Positions 29,867 through 40,186 of a DNA stretch of 47,478 nucleotides are shown here, piece after piece (the first letter of the stretch is position 1; the number at the start of each line of letters is the position of its first letter). The stretch is taken from positions 1 to 47,478 of the forward strand of contig JADYYK010000096.1 in assembly GCA_020853705.1 (NCBI GenBank), read 5' to 3'. Source of the stretch: Deltaproteobacteria bacterium (GTDB lineage: Bacteria > Myxococcota_A > Polyangia > Haliangiales > JADYYK01). Under the pieces are notes generated by a model. It was not told where the DNA came from. It searched no databases and saw only the letters and a program-made list of their open reading frames with translations. The translations under genes were made by a program, and so were the position numbers.

Positions 29867-32800
29867 TCCGTCGGGATCCACGGCGACCACAGGGCGATTC
29901 TGCACGTAGGTGTAGGGACTGGAGCCAAGCGAAGCGGAGCTGAGCTCGAGGGGATCGCAGCCGGTCCATCGTGCGAGCCACGGGGCGTAGTAGCGAGCAC
30001 CGTGGTCGCTAAATCCGCTCTCGTCGTCGCGTTCCTTGCCCGTGAACCGAAACCGCTTCCTGGCGAAGCCCCCGAAGGTGGTTTCACCGAACGGCGCAAA
30101 CTCCTCGCGACTAAGCCAACCTCCTGTGGCGTCCATCGACACGTTCGCGCTGCCGAGGTGGTCGTTCAGATAGAGGGTGAGCTCGGGGGCCGGGCCGCCG
30201 CCCAGTGCGGGCCCGACCCGCCGCAGGGCTACGAGACCCGAAGGGCCCGCCACCGAGATGTAGTTGTTTTGCTGCGCAAGGCTGGCGCCACGAGCCAGCG
30301 TGTGGTGCTCGAAGCTATTCCCGGCATAAACGGTCGTCTGGAGCACCGTGCCTTTGCGCATGAACTTCACCACCCGCTCGCCGGTGGCGCCATAGAGATA
30401 CTGGCCGTCTTGGGCCGCGGGACCGGCTCCGGCTTGCTCCCTGAATGTGCGCAATCGGTTGCTGTGATCCCACGCCAGGTGGCGTGACTCACCCTCACGG
30501 ACCATGTTGCCCGCGGAGTCGTGCTGGTAGCGATAGCTCGTTCCGGCCACCTCGAGCAGCTGTAGTCGATTCGAGCCAGGCACCGGGGTCAGATTTCGGC
30601 GAAAGCTCCCCGCTTCGGCGCGGTGATGGAGCTCGGTGAGGTTCCCGGCGAGGTCATACACGTACGACTCAGCATACCGGCGGCTGCGCGTGGGATCTTC
30701 GCAGCGAACCGAGTCGTCCCAAGGAGCTGCCGTCGAGGCCTGGCCACACTCGCGACCGGTTGCGCTGAGCAGTCGATAGAGGGCGTCATGTGTGAAAACA
30801 CGGTCCAGACGACTGCGATCGTCGGAGGTGCCGCTGCCCGGCGCTCGATCGTGGAGCGCCACGATATTCCCCGAGAGGTCGTAGTCGTATGCGATGTCCT
30901 GCAGCACGGAGCCGGCGGGGCGGTGGATTGAGCCGTCGCTGATGACATGCTCGCTGCGCAGCCTGGCCAGTCGAAACGTGCGCGGGTCGTAGGCGTACCT
31001 CGTGAGCACGCGGTTGCCGTGCAGGACCAGTGTGCGCTGCCCTTTGGCGTTGTAGGCGACATGCTCGATGATGGGCTGGCCCGCCAGGGTGACGCTCTCT
31101 ACCGCACTCGCCCGACTGTACTTCGTGACACAGATCTTTCGATCGCCCTCGCCGTCGGTCGGATGCTCGAGCCGGGTCACCCGGCCCAATGCGTCGTAGA
31201 CGAGGTCGGTGCGGTACTCGTGGAGATCCAGCAGAGTCTCAGCGTGGTCGCGCTCGGCCACTCCAGGGGGTGCCGTCCAGTCCACTGTGAAGAGCTGGCC
31301 GGTCGTGACCGCTGCCAGGTGGGAGCCTGCGATCACTCGCCGAATACGAGCCAAGGCATTTCCATGAAAGTCGTACATCGGAAAGAGCACGACACCCGCT
31401 TCATCGTAGTGACGAACCGGGCGGCCCATCTGGTTGGCCGAGAGGCTGGAGCTCGGGTCCTCCTGATCCCCGTAGACGATCCGCTCGCGAAGCGTGACGC
31501 GTCCGTCCAGGCTGTCACGGGCCCACAGGAGCTCGGGTCGGAGGAGCGCATCGCGTGCTTGCAGGCGCATCGCACCACGGCTGTCGCGCTCTTCGACGGC
31601 TGTCCCAGCGGCATCGAACACGGTTGTGGAAACGCCAGCATCCAGTCGTTCAGTCCTCAGAACCCGGTTCGCCAGGTCGTAGGACTTCGAGATCGCGATC
31701 CGACCCATCGGATCGGTCACCGAGATCAGATTGCCGCGAATGTCGTAGGAGAATCTGGCACCAAGCTGATCGCCAGGAAGAAGCCCGAGTCGCTCCGTAC
31801 GGCGCACAACCCGCCCGAGAGCGTCGACCTCAGTATTCGAGGCGGTGTTCCAGTGATGCTCCATGCCGGCAGTGCTGCCCGGATGGGTCCGGCCGGCATT
31901 GTCGTTGGGGTCGTAGACGTAGGCTTCCCAGGGAGTCGGTACGGCATCGTCTGGATCCGTCAGCCGGCTCGGAACGCCGTGGACGACCCGCACCTCCGAG
32001 CTGTCGGGATTGATGGTGCGGACCATCTCCCCACGTGGGTCAAAGACCAGGGTTGCCTTCGGCGCGAGGGGGCTCGCGCTGGGTCGACGATAGTCCCAGC
32101 CATGGTCGAAGAGAGGTTCGTACTTCTCGACCACACGCCCCTTGTTGTCGTAGGTCTGCCAACCGCTGACGACGACACGCTCAGGCTCATCAGGCGTGCG
32201 TCTCCTGCCAACCGCGGCCCCGACCGGTGCCTCCTGATCCGCTGAGAGGCCGGAGTCACCCAGCAAGGGGTCTCCAAAGACGAGGTCCTCCGCTTGGCTG
32301 CGCGTCTGCAGCAGCCGACCCAGGCCATCTGAGAACTCGGTCACCCGGACAGTTTCGTCCTGAGCCGCCGCCGGGACCGTGGCGTCGTTCGCGTGATGCA
32401 CGCGACTCAGGGAGGTCGCGGAGAGGGGCTGGCCGCGCTCGAACGCTGTCAGCTCGTACTGGATCAGTGTGCCAGGCGTGTCGAGCGTGTCGCCCGCCGC
32501 TTCGCCTGCCTTACCCATGACGGCGACTCTCTCCACGAGACCGAGCGGTGCGAACCCAACGGCGGTTCGATTCCCGTTCGCGTCTTCGAGCTCGCTGGTC
32601 AGGAGCACCCGGTAGTCGTTGCGCGCCATCGAGGCGAGCCCGGTGGGTCCCTGAACACGAACGGTGAGCATTGCGAACGGGTCGTACGAGATCGACGTCT
32701 CGTGGCCGAGAGGATCCCTGCTGGCGACCAGCAGCCCGCGAGGAGTCCGTGTTGCGGTCTGAAAGTCGTATCGTCGCAGGATGGTGCTGGTGAAGTAGCC

Positions 32801-35800
32801 TACCTGGGCGGGGTCCGCCGCCGGCGAACGGCGGGAGTAGCCCGCGAAGGCCGAGGTTCGCGTCCTGAAATCTCCGGGATACTCCGCCGGCCAGGGGGCC
32901 GCGGCACTGTGTAGACACGCTGGCCAAGCGCCAGCTCCATAGGCCGAGTCCAGAAGCTCCGAGGTCAGCACCAGGGACTCAGCGCGAACGAGCGCACCGA
33001 AATCGCCGATCTGGCCCGCTGGCAGACCCTCGAAGGCCTCGCCATCGAAGAAATTGGCCGTCTCGCCGATGATCCTGCGAGCCACCTGACCGCGGAGAAC
33101 CTGGTCGCTGAGCGCAAACGCGTCGAGCGCACCGTCATTGATGACCTCGAAGCTCGTCGAGGTCGAAATTCTGTCGAGCATGTAGCGGCGCGCGTCGTCT
33201 CGAGTGCAAGACACGGTCGTCGTCAGCGTCGCGAGGTAGGGTTCGACAGGTGTGGCAGCGCGCCGCCAATCGCGGCCTCGAGGCACGGCCAGGGCGACGA
33301 TGGCGCCCGAGCGGCCATACCGGTCGAAGTCTGCCGAGAACGTCAGCCGGCTCATCGGATCAGACCCACGTTCCCACTGGGTCACCCGCTCCGCGACCAC
33401 ATGGGGGAAGAAGATGCCCGCGCGGTCGTCGTCGGTCCCCCGAGGTTCCTCTTCGCGGAGCCCGCACAAGAGCTCGGTGATTGTGTAGGGGCGGGTGGCG
33501 CGAGGGCTGCCGTCAAGGGCGTAGAGCTCGGATCGCAGCACTCGGCCGCGAAGCGAACGCAAGGCGGCTGGCCGGCCACGCTCGCCGCCGCCGGGAAGGC
33601 CCGCGCTTGACTCTGTTACTCGGTCGAACGCTGGTGGGTCGCCTATCCAGTACTCGGCCGAGGGGTCGAATTCAGTGCATCCCTGTGCGTCGTCGCCAAC
33701 CGCGCCCAGATGAAACCAGGTCCGCGTCTCGACCGGCGGCGAGGCGTTTTCGCCGCGCACCACTTCGGTGTCCCGCTGGTCGACGCGGCCGAAGCCGCGA
33801 AACTCGCGCTCTTCGCCGTCCCAGTAGCCGTGGCGGTAGGCGTATTCCGTGGTCAGCCGGTTCTCGGAGAAGGCCTCCTCGACCACCACCTTGGCGACGA
33901 CCTGGACCGGGAACGGCAGCGTCGTCTTCCAGCGCGTTTGCGGGTCGTCCTCGTCGGCGAGTCGGAAGCGGGTTGACGGCGCGTATTCGACGCTGGTGGT
34001 GGCGCCCATGTTGTTGCGCACCTGGTCGAGCAGGTAGGGCTTCACGCCATGGGTGGGATCGAGGAACTTGTAGGTGCTGTCGAGCTTGGTCCCGCGATCG
34101 TAGGTCCACAAGATCCCGAGGGTGCCGGCGCCGAGCAGGTCGACCAGGCGCAGGGCGTCGAGGTCGCTGATGGGCGGCGTGCCGCGGAGGACGATGGGCT
34201 CACTCCAGCTGTTACCGCTCTGGTTGATCCAGAGCGTGACCTGGCCGAAGTCGACGTAGGCGAGATCGGCGACGCCGTCGCCGTCGAGGTCGCCGACGAG
34301 CAGGCGGCGCGGATCGTAGTGTGGCGGCAGCGTCGGCCCGCCGGTCATCGAGACGCGCGGTCCCCAGTCGCCGTGGCCGAGGTTCGGCCAGTATTCGACC
34401 GCGCCGCTGTGCACCAAGACAATGTCGCTGAGACCGTCGCCGGTCATGTCGGCGATCTTCACGCGTGGATCGCGGAAATCGACGTTCGGGAAGACGTCGA
34501 GCGGTCGCCGGCGGAGCGGCCGCACCTCGCTCCAGCCGCGCGCGTCTTGAAAGAAGCACTCGAGTTGCTCGCCGGTGCGCAGCGCGTCGGTGACACCGTC
34601 GCCGGTCAGATCGAGGAGGCGGACGCTGGGATCTTCGAGGTTGATCGTGGGCGCGGCGCGATACGGCTGGAAGGCGCGCCGGTCCCAGCCGCCCTCCGCG
34701 CTGAACGGGAAATAGCCGGCTGCGCCAGACCGGGTGACCACGAGATCCGGGCGACCATCGCCGTTGGCGTCGAGCAGCTGGACGCCGCCTTCCGCCAGCG
34801 AGAGCCCGACCGGCGCGCGCTGAAGCGTGCGCGCGTAGTCGAAACGGCCGCCGCCCAGGTTCTTCCAGTAGCGGGGCAGCGCACCGGCCGCCATCTGGAA
34901 GACGTCGGGCAGGCCTCGGCCGAACAGATCGGCCAGCTCGAAGTCCGCGCGACCGAGCGATCCCGGCGGGACCTCAGCGCCCGTGATGGGCAGGTACTTC
35001 TCGTTGCTCCATGGCTCGTAGCGCGTGTACCCGAGCTCGAGCGGCGGCATCTCGGACGCGGCAGGACCCCATGCGGCGGGTCGCTCGTCATCGCGCCCGA
35101 CCACGCGCATCCGGGACAGCAATGACACCTTGTTCAGCGGCAGCTCGTGTTCAGGACGACCCAGCTGATCGAGGTAGTCAAGGTGCGTCGTGCGCACCCG
35201 GCGCGCCCGGTCGGCGTGCGTAGACACCTCGACGCGTGTGCAGCGTAGCGTCGTCCGCACCTCGAAGCCCGCACGGTGTTCCGAGAACGCGTCAGGCCGT
35301 TCGTCGTAGACGAAGCGGACGCGGATGAGGAAGCTCGGGTTCGCGGGATCGCCATAGTCGGCGTAGCGCACCTCCGAGAGATACAGCTGGTCGCCGCGCA
35401 CGGGAGCGCCAGGCGCCGGCTGTGCGCGCTGATACTCATACTGGATGACGTTGCCGAAGGGGTCGCGTGTCTCGGTCAGCTTCCAGGCGAAGACCCGCCG
35501 CGGGTCGGCGGGATCTCGGACAGCACCCGGATCGGCGCCGCGGGTGCCCGGTGTTCCATAGAGGCTGACAAGGCCGTCGCCGGTCTCCACGTTCCAGTAG
35601 TCGTCGTCGCCACCCAGGTGGTGATGAATGCGCGCGAACAGCCCCTCCGTGCGCGGCCGATAGCGCGTCGCATGTGGCGGGCTGGTGGAGGTGGGGGCCA
35701 GGGCAACCAGGTCCTCTGCGCCCGACAGGACGAAGGTGTCGCGATCGTCGTCGTAGCGCGGCACACCCTTCGATGTCTTGCGGCTGACCCCGGGGACCGA

Positions 35801-36025
35801 GAGGCTCCAGCCCAGGCCGAAGTTGCCATTCCCTGCCCCCGAGCTGTACTGCAGGGAGAGCGACGGGGTGAGCCCGCTGCGCCCGGGGGGCGTCCAGAGC
35901 GGCACGCTGAAGTTCCCGGTTCCGCTGTGGAGGTCGGCCGAGAACTTCTCGCCGATGCCATGGAGCGCGCCGCCGCCCTTCGGGAGGGAGATGACCGACG
36001 GATCGATGCCTGACTTCTGGCTCAC
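28970..36025 (-). CDS. Tc-toxin TcB-TcC fusion (SpvB/TcdB/RHS) with novel C-terminal payload
   Basis: 2351 residues from the GTG at 36023-36025, chosen because it gives the typical SLPKGGGALHGIGEKFSA N-terminus and overlaps the TcA stop as GTGA. Domains in order: SpvB (about 13-330, with YSSGAGNGNFGLGW); an FG-GAP/VCBS propeller with DANGDGRPD 419, DLTGDGVTD 472, DMTGDGLSD 526 and DLDGDGVAD 579; TcdB middle domains (about 640-750, GVKPYLLDQVRNNMG); then RHS/YD repeats closing with the core motif NRPVVAVDPDG near 2043-2053. The last 298 residues (about 28970-29866) are the variable region. In Tc toxins TcB and TcC form the cocoon that encloses and cleaves off this payload; here both parts are one chain. 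Confidence 0.92.
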   Translation of the reverse strand: MSQKSGIDPSVISLPKGGGALHGIGEKFSADLHSGTGNFSVPLWTPPGRSGLTPSLSLQYSSGAGNGNFGLGWSLSVPGVSRKTSKGVPRYDDDRDTFVLSGAEDLVALAPTSTSPPHATRYRPRTEGLFARIHHHLGGDDDYWNVETGDGLVSLYGTPGTRGADPGAVRDPADPRRVFAWKLTETRDPFGNVIQYEYQRAQPAPGAPVRGDQLYLSEVRYADYGDPANPSFLIRVRFVYDERPDAFSEHRAGFEVRTTLRCTRVEVSTHADRARRVRTTHLDYLDQLGRPEHELPLNKVSLLSRMRVVGRDDERPAAWGPAASEMPPLELGYTRYEPWSNEKYLPITGAEVPPGSLGRADFELADLFGRGLPDVFQMAAGALPRYWKNLGGGRFDYARTLQRAPVGLSLAEGGVQLLDANGDGRPDLVVTRSGAAGYFPFSAEGGWDRRAFQPYRAAPTINLEDPSVRLLDLTGDGVTDALRTGEQLECFFQDARGWSEVRPLRRRPLDVFPNVDFRDPRVKIADMTGDGLSDIVLVHSGAVEYWPNLGHGDWGPRVSMTGGPTLPPHYDPRRLLVGDLDGDGVADLAYVDFGQVTLWINQSGNSWSEPIVLRGTPPISDLDALRLVDLLGAGTLGILWTYDRGTKLDSTYKFLDPTHGVKPYLLDQVRNNMGATTSVEYAPSTRFRLADEDDPQTRWKTTLPFPVQVVAKVVVEEAFSENRLTTEYAYRHGYWDGEEREFRGFGRVDQRDTEVVRGENASPPVETRTWFHLGAVGDDAQGCTEFDPSAEYWIGDPPAFDRVTESSAGLPGGGERGRPAALRSLRGRVLRSELYALDGSPRATRPYTITELLCGLREEEPRGTDDDRAGIFFPHVVAERVTQWERGSDPMSRLTFSADFDRYGRSGAIVALAVPRGRDWRRAATPVEPYLATLTTTVSCTRDDARRYMLDRISTSTSFEVINDGALDAFALSDQVLRGQVARRIIGETANFFDGEAFEGLPAGQIGDFGALVRAESLVLTSELLDSAYGAGAWPACLHSAAAPWPAEYPGDFRTRTSAFAGYSRRSPAADPAQVGYFTSTILRRYDFQTATRTPRGLLVASRDPLGHETSISYDPFAMLTVRVQGPTGLASMARNDYRVLLTSELEDANGNRTAVGFAPLGLVERVAVMGKAGEAAGDTLDTPGTLIQYELTAFERGQPLSATSLSRVHHANDATVPAAAQDETVRVTEFSDGLGRLLQTRSQAEDLVFGDPLLGDSGLSADQEAPVGAAVGRRRTPDEPERVVVSGWQTYDNKGRVVEKYEPLFDHGWDYRRPSASPLAPKATLVFDPRGEMVRTINPDSSEVRVVHGVPSRLTDPDDAVPTPWEAYVYDPNDNAGRTHPGSTAGMEHHWNTASNTEVDALGRVVRRTERLGLLPGDQLGARFSYDIRGNLISVTDPMGRIAISKSYDLANRVLRTERLDAGVSTTVFDAAGTAVEERDSRGAMRLQARDALLRPELLWARDSLDGRVTLRERIVYGDQEDPSSSLSANQMGRPVRHYDEAGVVLFPMYDFHGNALARIRRVIAGSHLAAVTTGQLFTVDWTAPPGVAERDHAETLLDLHEYRTDLVYDALGRVTRLEHPTDGEGDRKICVTKYSRASAVESVTLAGQPIIEHVAYNAKGQRTLVLHGNRVLTRYAYDPRTFRLARLRSEHVISDGSIHRPAGSVLQDIAYDYDLSGNIVALHDRAPGSGTSDDRSRLDRVFTHDALYRLLSATGRECGQASTAAPWDDSVRCEDPTRSRRYAESYVYDLAGNLTELHHRAEAGSFRRNLTPVPGSNRLQLLEVAGTSYRYQHDSAGNMVREGESRHLAWDHSNRLRTFREQAGAGPAAQDGQYLYGATGERVVKFMRKGTVLQTTVYAGNSFEHHTLARGASLAQQNNYISVAGPSGLVALRRVGPALGGGPAPELTLYLNDHLGSANVSMDATGGWLSREEFAPFGETTFGGFARKRFRFTGKERDDESGFSDHGARYYAPWLARWTGCDPLELSSASLGSSPYTYVQNRPVVAVDPDGRLAWLVVIFIAGGGIMMSEGEEGKEAPSDLELALNTATFGISMGVGGAIGKLGQSAGAAIISKVAGPVAGRIGGAVTAGALGGGAAMSLQSVGSQATQDLMNRSLSSPETYANRAWSGWKTGAALGGAIGLAGGLMSEGGALLTRPRPAAVETPAAQTPQKALGRPTSSPTIRGAGAGTEEFQARWPGDPRAAVGVKASGGGVDVTDLYRGNQPSGSGGAMLADTLKSTGFARPSFIRLPNIVNPRTLAELEAGVAPGQTLLGKSVTNAVSELGGTITGWSQGTQGGKKWISANIGWP

Positions 36026-39000
36026 CCCGAGGTCGCCTCGTACTCGATCGCGAGCACGGCATCCCCGATCTCGGACAGGTCGAGGATCGCTGCGCCATTC
36101 CGATTGACCGAGCGAAGGAACGGGTTGGCGGACTCCCGGATTGTGACCCGCCACTCACCGAGGGGGGAGATGGGATTCCCCCCGAGGAGTGCGGTTGTCA
36201 GCGCGTTCGGCGCTGTCGTACTCTCGAGGCCTGCGTCGTCGAATGTGCGGTTCGTCGTGAGGAGCAAGCCACGTGTAGTCAAAGGAGATCCCGTTGTGCG
36301 CTGCGAGCAGTCCAGCTCGACCACCAGCTCACGGGCGAGCGTGGTGTCAATGCAGTGGAGGCCCGGCGCAAGCTCTACCCTCCAGCTGCCCTCGCCGGTG
36401 AAGGACGCGCCTGTGGTTGCTCGTCCGCGCAGCCAGGCCCCGGGCGGACCGGCCAGCTCGAGCACAGCGCCGCCGGCCGCTGCCGGGGAGAACGCGACGG
36501 TGGGGAAAGCCAAGAAAGGCGGCGGCAGATCCTCCTGCGAGGACACCGCGACGCTCAGAACGTGGTCCGTCATGACCTGCTGGTGAACCGTTCGCACCGT
36601 GATCAGGTAGATCCCCGACCGCGAGTAGACATGTCGCGCGGCACCCGTCAGCGGAATGAAGCGCGAGCCCTCCTCGAAGCGCACCTCGGTCGAGTCGACG
36701 GGCCCGCCGAACCGGGCCGTCAGCTCGACGCTGAGGCGGCTGATCGCCATGGTGAGCTGGGGAATCGACGAGCGCAGCAGGGCTGAGCCGTCAGGCTCGA
36801 CCAGGAGCTCCAATCGGTGGTGCGCGAAGAGCCGACCATGGTCCGCCTCCGCGGCGGGAGGCTGGAGCAGCAAACCGACATTGCGCACCCGTCCCGGACG
36901 AATCCCAAGCGGCACATGACCGTCGGTCACGCGCATGCGCAGCTCGCCGCCGCTCACGAAACCATGGAAGGCATCGGAGAAGAGCTCGCGTGCGGACAGC
37001 CATGCTTGCTCCACGCTGCGCTGCGGAACGCAGGCCGCCACGCGCTCGGCCAGCTCGCCGTCATAGTAACCGCCCAGCGTCACTGAGAGGATCACGTCAG
37101 CGAGCGTCTCCGGCACGACCCGGTTCTCACGCATGGACATGTCGAGCTGCCAGGTCGCGGCGGGGCTCGTGCCCTCGAACGCGCCGCGCTCGTTGGCAGC
37201 AAAGAAGGTGTCGTCCTGGAGCTCTTCGACGCGGGTCAGCCCCGAAAAGACGGCGGTCTCGGGGCCGAGGATGCGGAGACTGAGCGGCCAGTCGCGGTCG
37301 ATCGAAGCGTCCGTGTCCGAGCACCAGCTCGCCAGCGTCGCCGGGTCTGTCGAGCCGCCGACGCTGCTCGCCCCGGAGTTCTTCGTTCGGATGGCGTCGA
37401 CGCCGAAGTGAGTCAGACGCAAGGAGAACCGCGTGGGATCCATCAGCGCGATGGGCAGGACCGCTACGGACGCCACTTTCAGGTTGAAGAGCCCAGGAAA
37501 ACGGACCTCCAGCGGCATCAACGTGAGGGGCAGCAGGCAGCGACCGGTTTCGCGCAGCTCGTCCAGTGCGGCCGGGAAGTCGCGCGACAGCGACACGACA
37601 TAGCGGACTCGTTGCCGGCGTAGGCGCTCATCCGTGAGCAGGGCGTGCTCCAGAGAGTCGAGATCGCGTTTGAGGAAATCGGCAGCGAGGTACTCACCGA
37701 ACTGGCCAACATCGTAGTCCAGGCGGATCGCGCCCAGATGGCGACCCGTCTCCAGCTCGAACGCGCGTTCGCTGAGGAACGCCAGCTCGATGGCGCGCTC
37801 GAGGTAGCTGTCGGCGATGTCCCGCAGCGCGCCCGCCAGCCGGTGCCAGAGCTCAGCGTTCACCGTACGGTTGCGTAGGAACTGGAGGGTGGACCGCGCG
37901 AAGTCGTGGTGCATGAGCGCCGCCGCGCGCTGCAATGTGGCGACCTCCAGCGCGGCGGCCTGGGCGTCGACCCGAGTCGCGGCGATGGCGGCCGACCGTC
38001 GTGCCTCGCGAGCTGCGAGCTGCAGGTTCCGCTTCTCCAGCCCGCGCTTCCGGCCCTCGACAGTGCGAGCGATATCGCTCTGCCGCTGGTCCGCGTAGGT
38101 CTTGACCAGGAGGCCGGCCCCAGCCGCGGCCGTACCTGTGCCGCCAGTGACTGCGGCGACCGCCACGAAGCCTGCGATGCCGCCGACGGTTCCCCAGAAG
38201 CTCGATTCAGATTCCTTCTTCTTCATCCAGGCGTCGAACTGCAAGTACGTGTGAAAGCGATCCTCTGTGTTCTGTGCGGCGACGTCGGCAAGCTGGCGGG
38301 CTGCTTGGACGGCAAGCAACTCCGAGCGCGAGTGTGCGATCCGGCCCGTCTCCAGGCCAACATTCGCCTGTGCTTGCGCGACCTGGTGGGCCGCCGATTG
38401 CTCTTGTTGGTCTTCCCGTTCAGCGTTCGAGAGAAAGGTCAGGTAGCCGCTCTGCGCCTTGGCGGCGTGGTCTGCGAAGTAGCGTGCGCGCTCGAGCAGG
38501 AAGCCAAACCGCCACGGCGGCACATAGTCATCCCGGTAGCCTAACCAGTTGAACCCTGCCCTCAGCTGAGCGAGCCGCGCCTCCGCCTGCGCGACGATCG
38601 CATAGAGGACGGCATTCCCCTCGCGCAGGGCCGCAGGGTTGGCCGTCTTGAGATGGATCATCGCCTCGTGGGGCGCCCGCGGGCCTCCCAGTCCTGGCGG
38701 CTTCCCATCCGCAGACTCGACCTCCGGAATGCGTGGGTCGTCACCCAAGCTGCGGAGCTCGCGACGGTCGTCGGCCGAGGCCACCGCGACGGATGGCAGT
38801 GCGAGCTTTTCGGCGACGGGATCGTGCACCAGCGCGAGGAGCCGCCCGAGATCAGAACGGAGCGCAGCCGTCGAGGTGGCGAGATGCGCGCTGGGCCCCC
38901 CATAGCTCTCAGCGGCGAGCCAGTCGATCAGCCCATGGTAGGACCGCGCTGCTAGGAGCCCCTGGTGCCGGAGCGCGCCATCGGAGCCCCGCTCCGGCGT

Positions 39001-40158
39001 TGGATCTGGGACGCGCGCCTTGTACTGGGCGTCGCCCCTCCCAAGCAGGACCCGAGCCTTGACCAACATCGAGAACGGCCGCTCGATGACCTCGCTCAGG
39101 AGCTGCGTCGCGGTGTGCAGCGCGAGCACCTGATTCACGCTGGCCTCGGCGCCCGCCCCGCTGCCCGCGCCCGGCGCGTCATCACTGTCATCGTATTGGC
39201 GCCGCGCGAGCGCCGCCTCCGCGATGGCGAGTGGGGCCAACGCGAACGTTATCACTGCGACCGGCCCGTCGATGCTCTCTTCTGCTACACCTGGGACATC
39301 ACGCAGGACATTCAGCAGCATGGCGTGGTTGGCGTAGGCGCCGGCCGAGATAGACCCGCGCGGACGCTGCCAGTCGAGGTGGTGAAGCTCGCGCAAGCCG
39401 ATCGCAGCGTGGCGACCGCGAACATGAGCCAGCACTCCAGCAGGCGCGACCCGAGTCTCGCCAGCCGCCACCCAGGTGGCGTCCGGCTGAAGTAGGAGGT
39501 GAGGATCGGAGGTGCCGTAGCGCGATGCCAGATAGTCCCTACCCACGCGCATCGCCGCCTGATAGGTGCGAATCGCGAACATGTAGTTCTGGCGGTCGAA
39601 CGCGAGGTTCGCCTCGTTCCAGGTCCGGTGGAGCTCGACGAGCTGCCGACCTTGCCCGACGACCGCGATGTCCGACGGGGCGTTCAGAAGCGCTACCCGG
39701 AGCGCTTCCGCCTCCTCGGCGCTCAGTAGTGAGTATCGATACGTGTAGAAGTTCGCGGGATGCGTCTCCCACCGCTCCGCCGCAAGGAGACCAACGAGAC
39801 GCGCCAGGGTCTCGACTTCGGGCGCGGCCCGGCTCGCAACGTCCACCAGCGTCGAGCGCGCGCTGGCGTAGTCACCGCTCATGGCGTGCAGCCGGCCGAG
39901 AAGCGCCCGCAGCTCGAGGCTCGCGCCTCCGTCACTCAGGCGGCCGATCCTCGTTCGCGTGGCGCTCGAATTTCCTTCGAGCATGTACAGGGCGCGCGCC
40001 TCGAGGACGTGCGCCCGCTCGACGATGTCCGGGCTCGCGTCCGCGACCCGACTTGGCGATCGGTCGATGATGTCGCGAACGCTGTTCCGGACTGCCTCCC
40101 AATCGAATGACCGCGCGAGGCTCTCAGCCCGGGCAATCCCCTCAGCGTCGGTCGGCAT
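36022..40158 (-). CDS. Compact TcA-like Tc-toxin pore/translocation subunit
   Basis: 1378 residues from the ATG at 40156-40158, about half of a canonical TcA (roughly 2500). Residues 1-500 are helical, TPR-like and poorly conserved. The pore-domain entry is clear: PPWRFGFLLERARYFADHAA at 547-566, where TcA proteins have PHYRFNVLLQKA. Long coiled coils (about 510-650 and 690-800) flank a Gly/Ala hydrophobic hairpin (654-686). FLRNRTVNAELWHRLAGALR at 760-779 is the TcA equivalent of FLQNKFSNKALYNWM. The TcB-binding region starts near 860 (PLEVRFPGLFNLKVASVAV) and the chain ends AILDLSEIGDAVLAIEYEAT, as TcA ends LNDIILHIRYT. No neuraminidase-like or classical receptor-binding domains are recognised. 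The stop overlaps the next gene. Confidence 0.85.
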   Translation of the reverse strand: MPTDAEGIARAESLARSFDWEAVRNSVRDIIDRSPSRVADASPDIVERAHVLEARALYMLEGNSSATRTRIGRLSDGGASLELRALLGRLHAMSGDYASARSTLVDVASRAAPEVETLARLVGLLAAERWETHPANFYTYRYSLLSAEEAEALRVALLNAPSDIAVVGQGRQLVELHRTWNEANLAFDRQNYMFAIRTYQAAMRVGRDYLASRYGTSDPHLLLQPDATWVAAGETRVAPAGVLAHVRGRHAAIGLRELHHLDWQRPRGSISAGAYANHAMLLNVLRDVPGVAEESIDGPVAVITFALAPLAIAEAALARRQYDDSDDAPGAGSGAGAEASVNQVLALHTATQLLSEVIERPFSMLVKARVLLGRGDAQYKARVPDPTPERGSDGALRHQGLLAARSYHGLIDWLAAESYGGPSAHLATSTAALRSDLGRLLALVHDPVAEKLALPSVAVASADDRRELRSLGDDPRIPEVESADGKPPGLGGPRAPHEAMIHLKTANPAALREGNAVLYAIVAQAEARLAQLRAGFNWLGYRDDYVPPWRFGFLLERARYFADHAAKAQSGYLTFLSNAEREDQQEQSAAHQVAQAQANVGLETGRIAHSRSELLAVQAARQLADVAAQNTEDRFHTYLQFDAWMKKKESESSFWGTVGGIAGFVAVAAVTGGTGTAAAGAGLLVKTYADQRQSDIARTVEGRKRGLEKRNLQLAAREARRSAAIAATRVDAQAAALEVATLQRAAALMHHDFARSTLQFLRNRTVNAELWHRLAGALRDIADSYLERAIELAFLSERAFELETGRHLGAIRLDYDVGQFGEYLAADFLKRDLDSLEHALLTDERLRRQRVRYVVSLSRDFPAALDELRETGRCLLPLTLMPLEVRFPGLFNLKVASVAVLPIALMDPTRFSLRLTHFGVDAIRTKNSGASSVGGSTDPATLASWCSDTDASIDRDWPLSLRILGPETAVFSGLTRVEELQDDTFFAANERGAFEGTSPAATWQLDMSMRENRVVPETLADVILSVTLGGYYDGELAERVAACVPQRSVEQAWLSARELFSDAFHGFVSGGELRMRVTDGHVPLGIRPGRVRNVGLLLQPPAAEADHGRLFAHHRLELLVEPDGSALLRSSIPQLTMAISRLSVELTARFGGPVDSTEVRFEEGSRFIPLTGAARHVYSRSGIYLITVRTVHQQVMTDHVLSVAVSSQEDLPPPFLAFPTVAFSPAAAGGAVLELAGPPGAWLRGRATTGASFTGEGSWRVELAPGLHCIDTTLARELVVELDCSQRTTGSPLTTRGLLLTTNRTFDDAGLESTTAPNALTTALLGGNPISPLGEWRVTIRESANPFLRSVNRNGAAILDLSEIGDAVLAIEYEATSG

Positions 40159-40186
40159 GGCGTATCTTGCGCCGCCAACCCTGGGC

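Noticed and set aside
28191..29981. Longer frame upstream of the immunity candidate
   Set aside because: The extension overlaps the toxin in another frame with low-complexity sequence. The ATGA overlap marks the real start.
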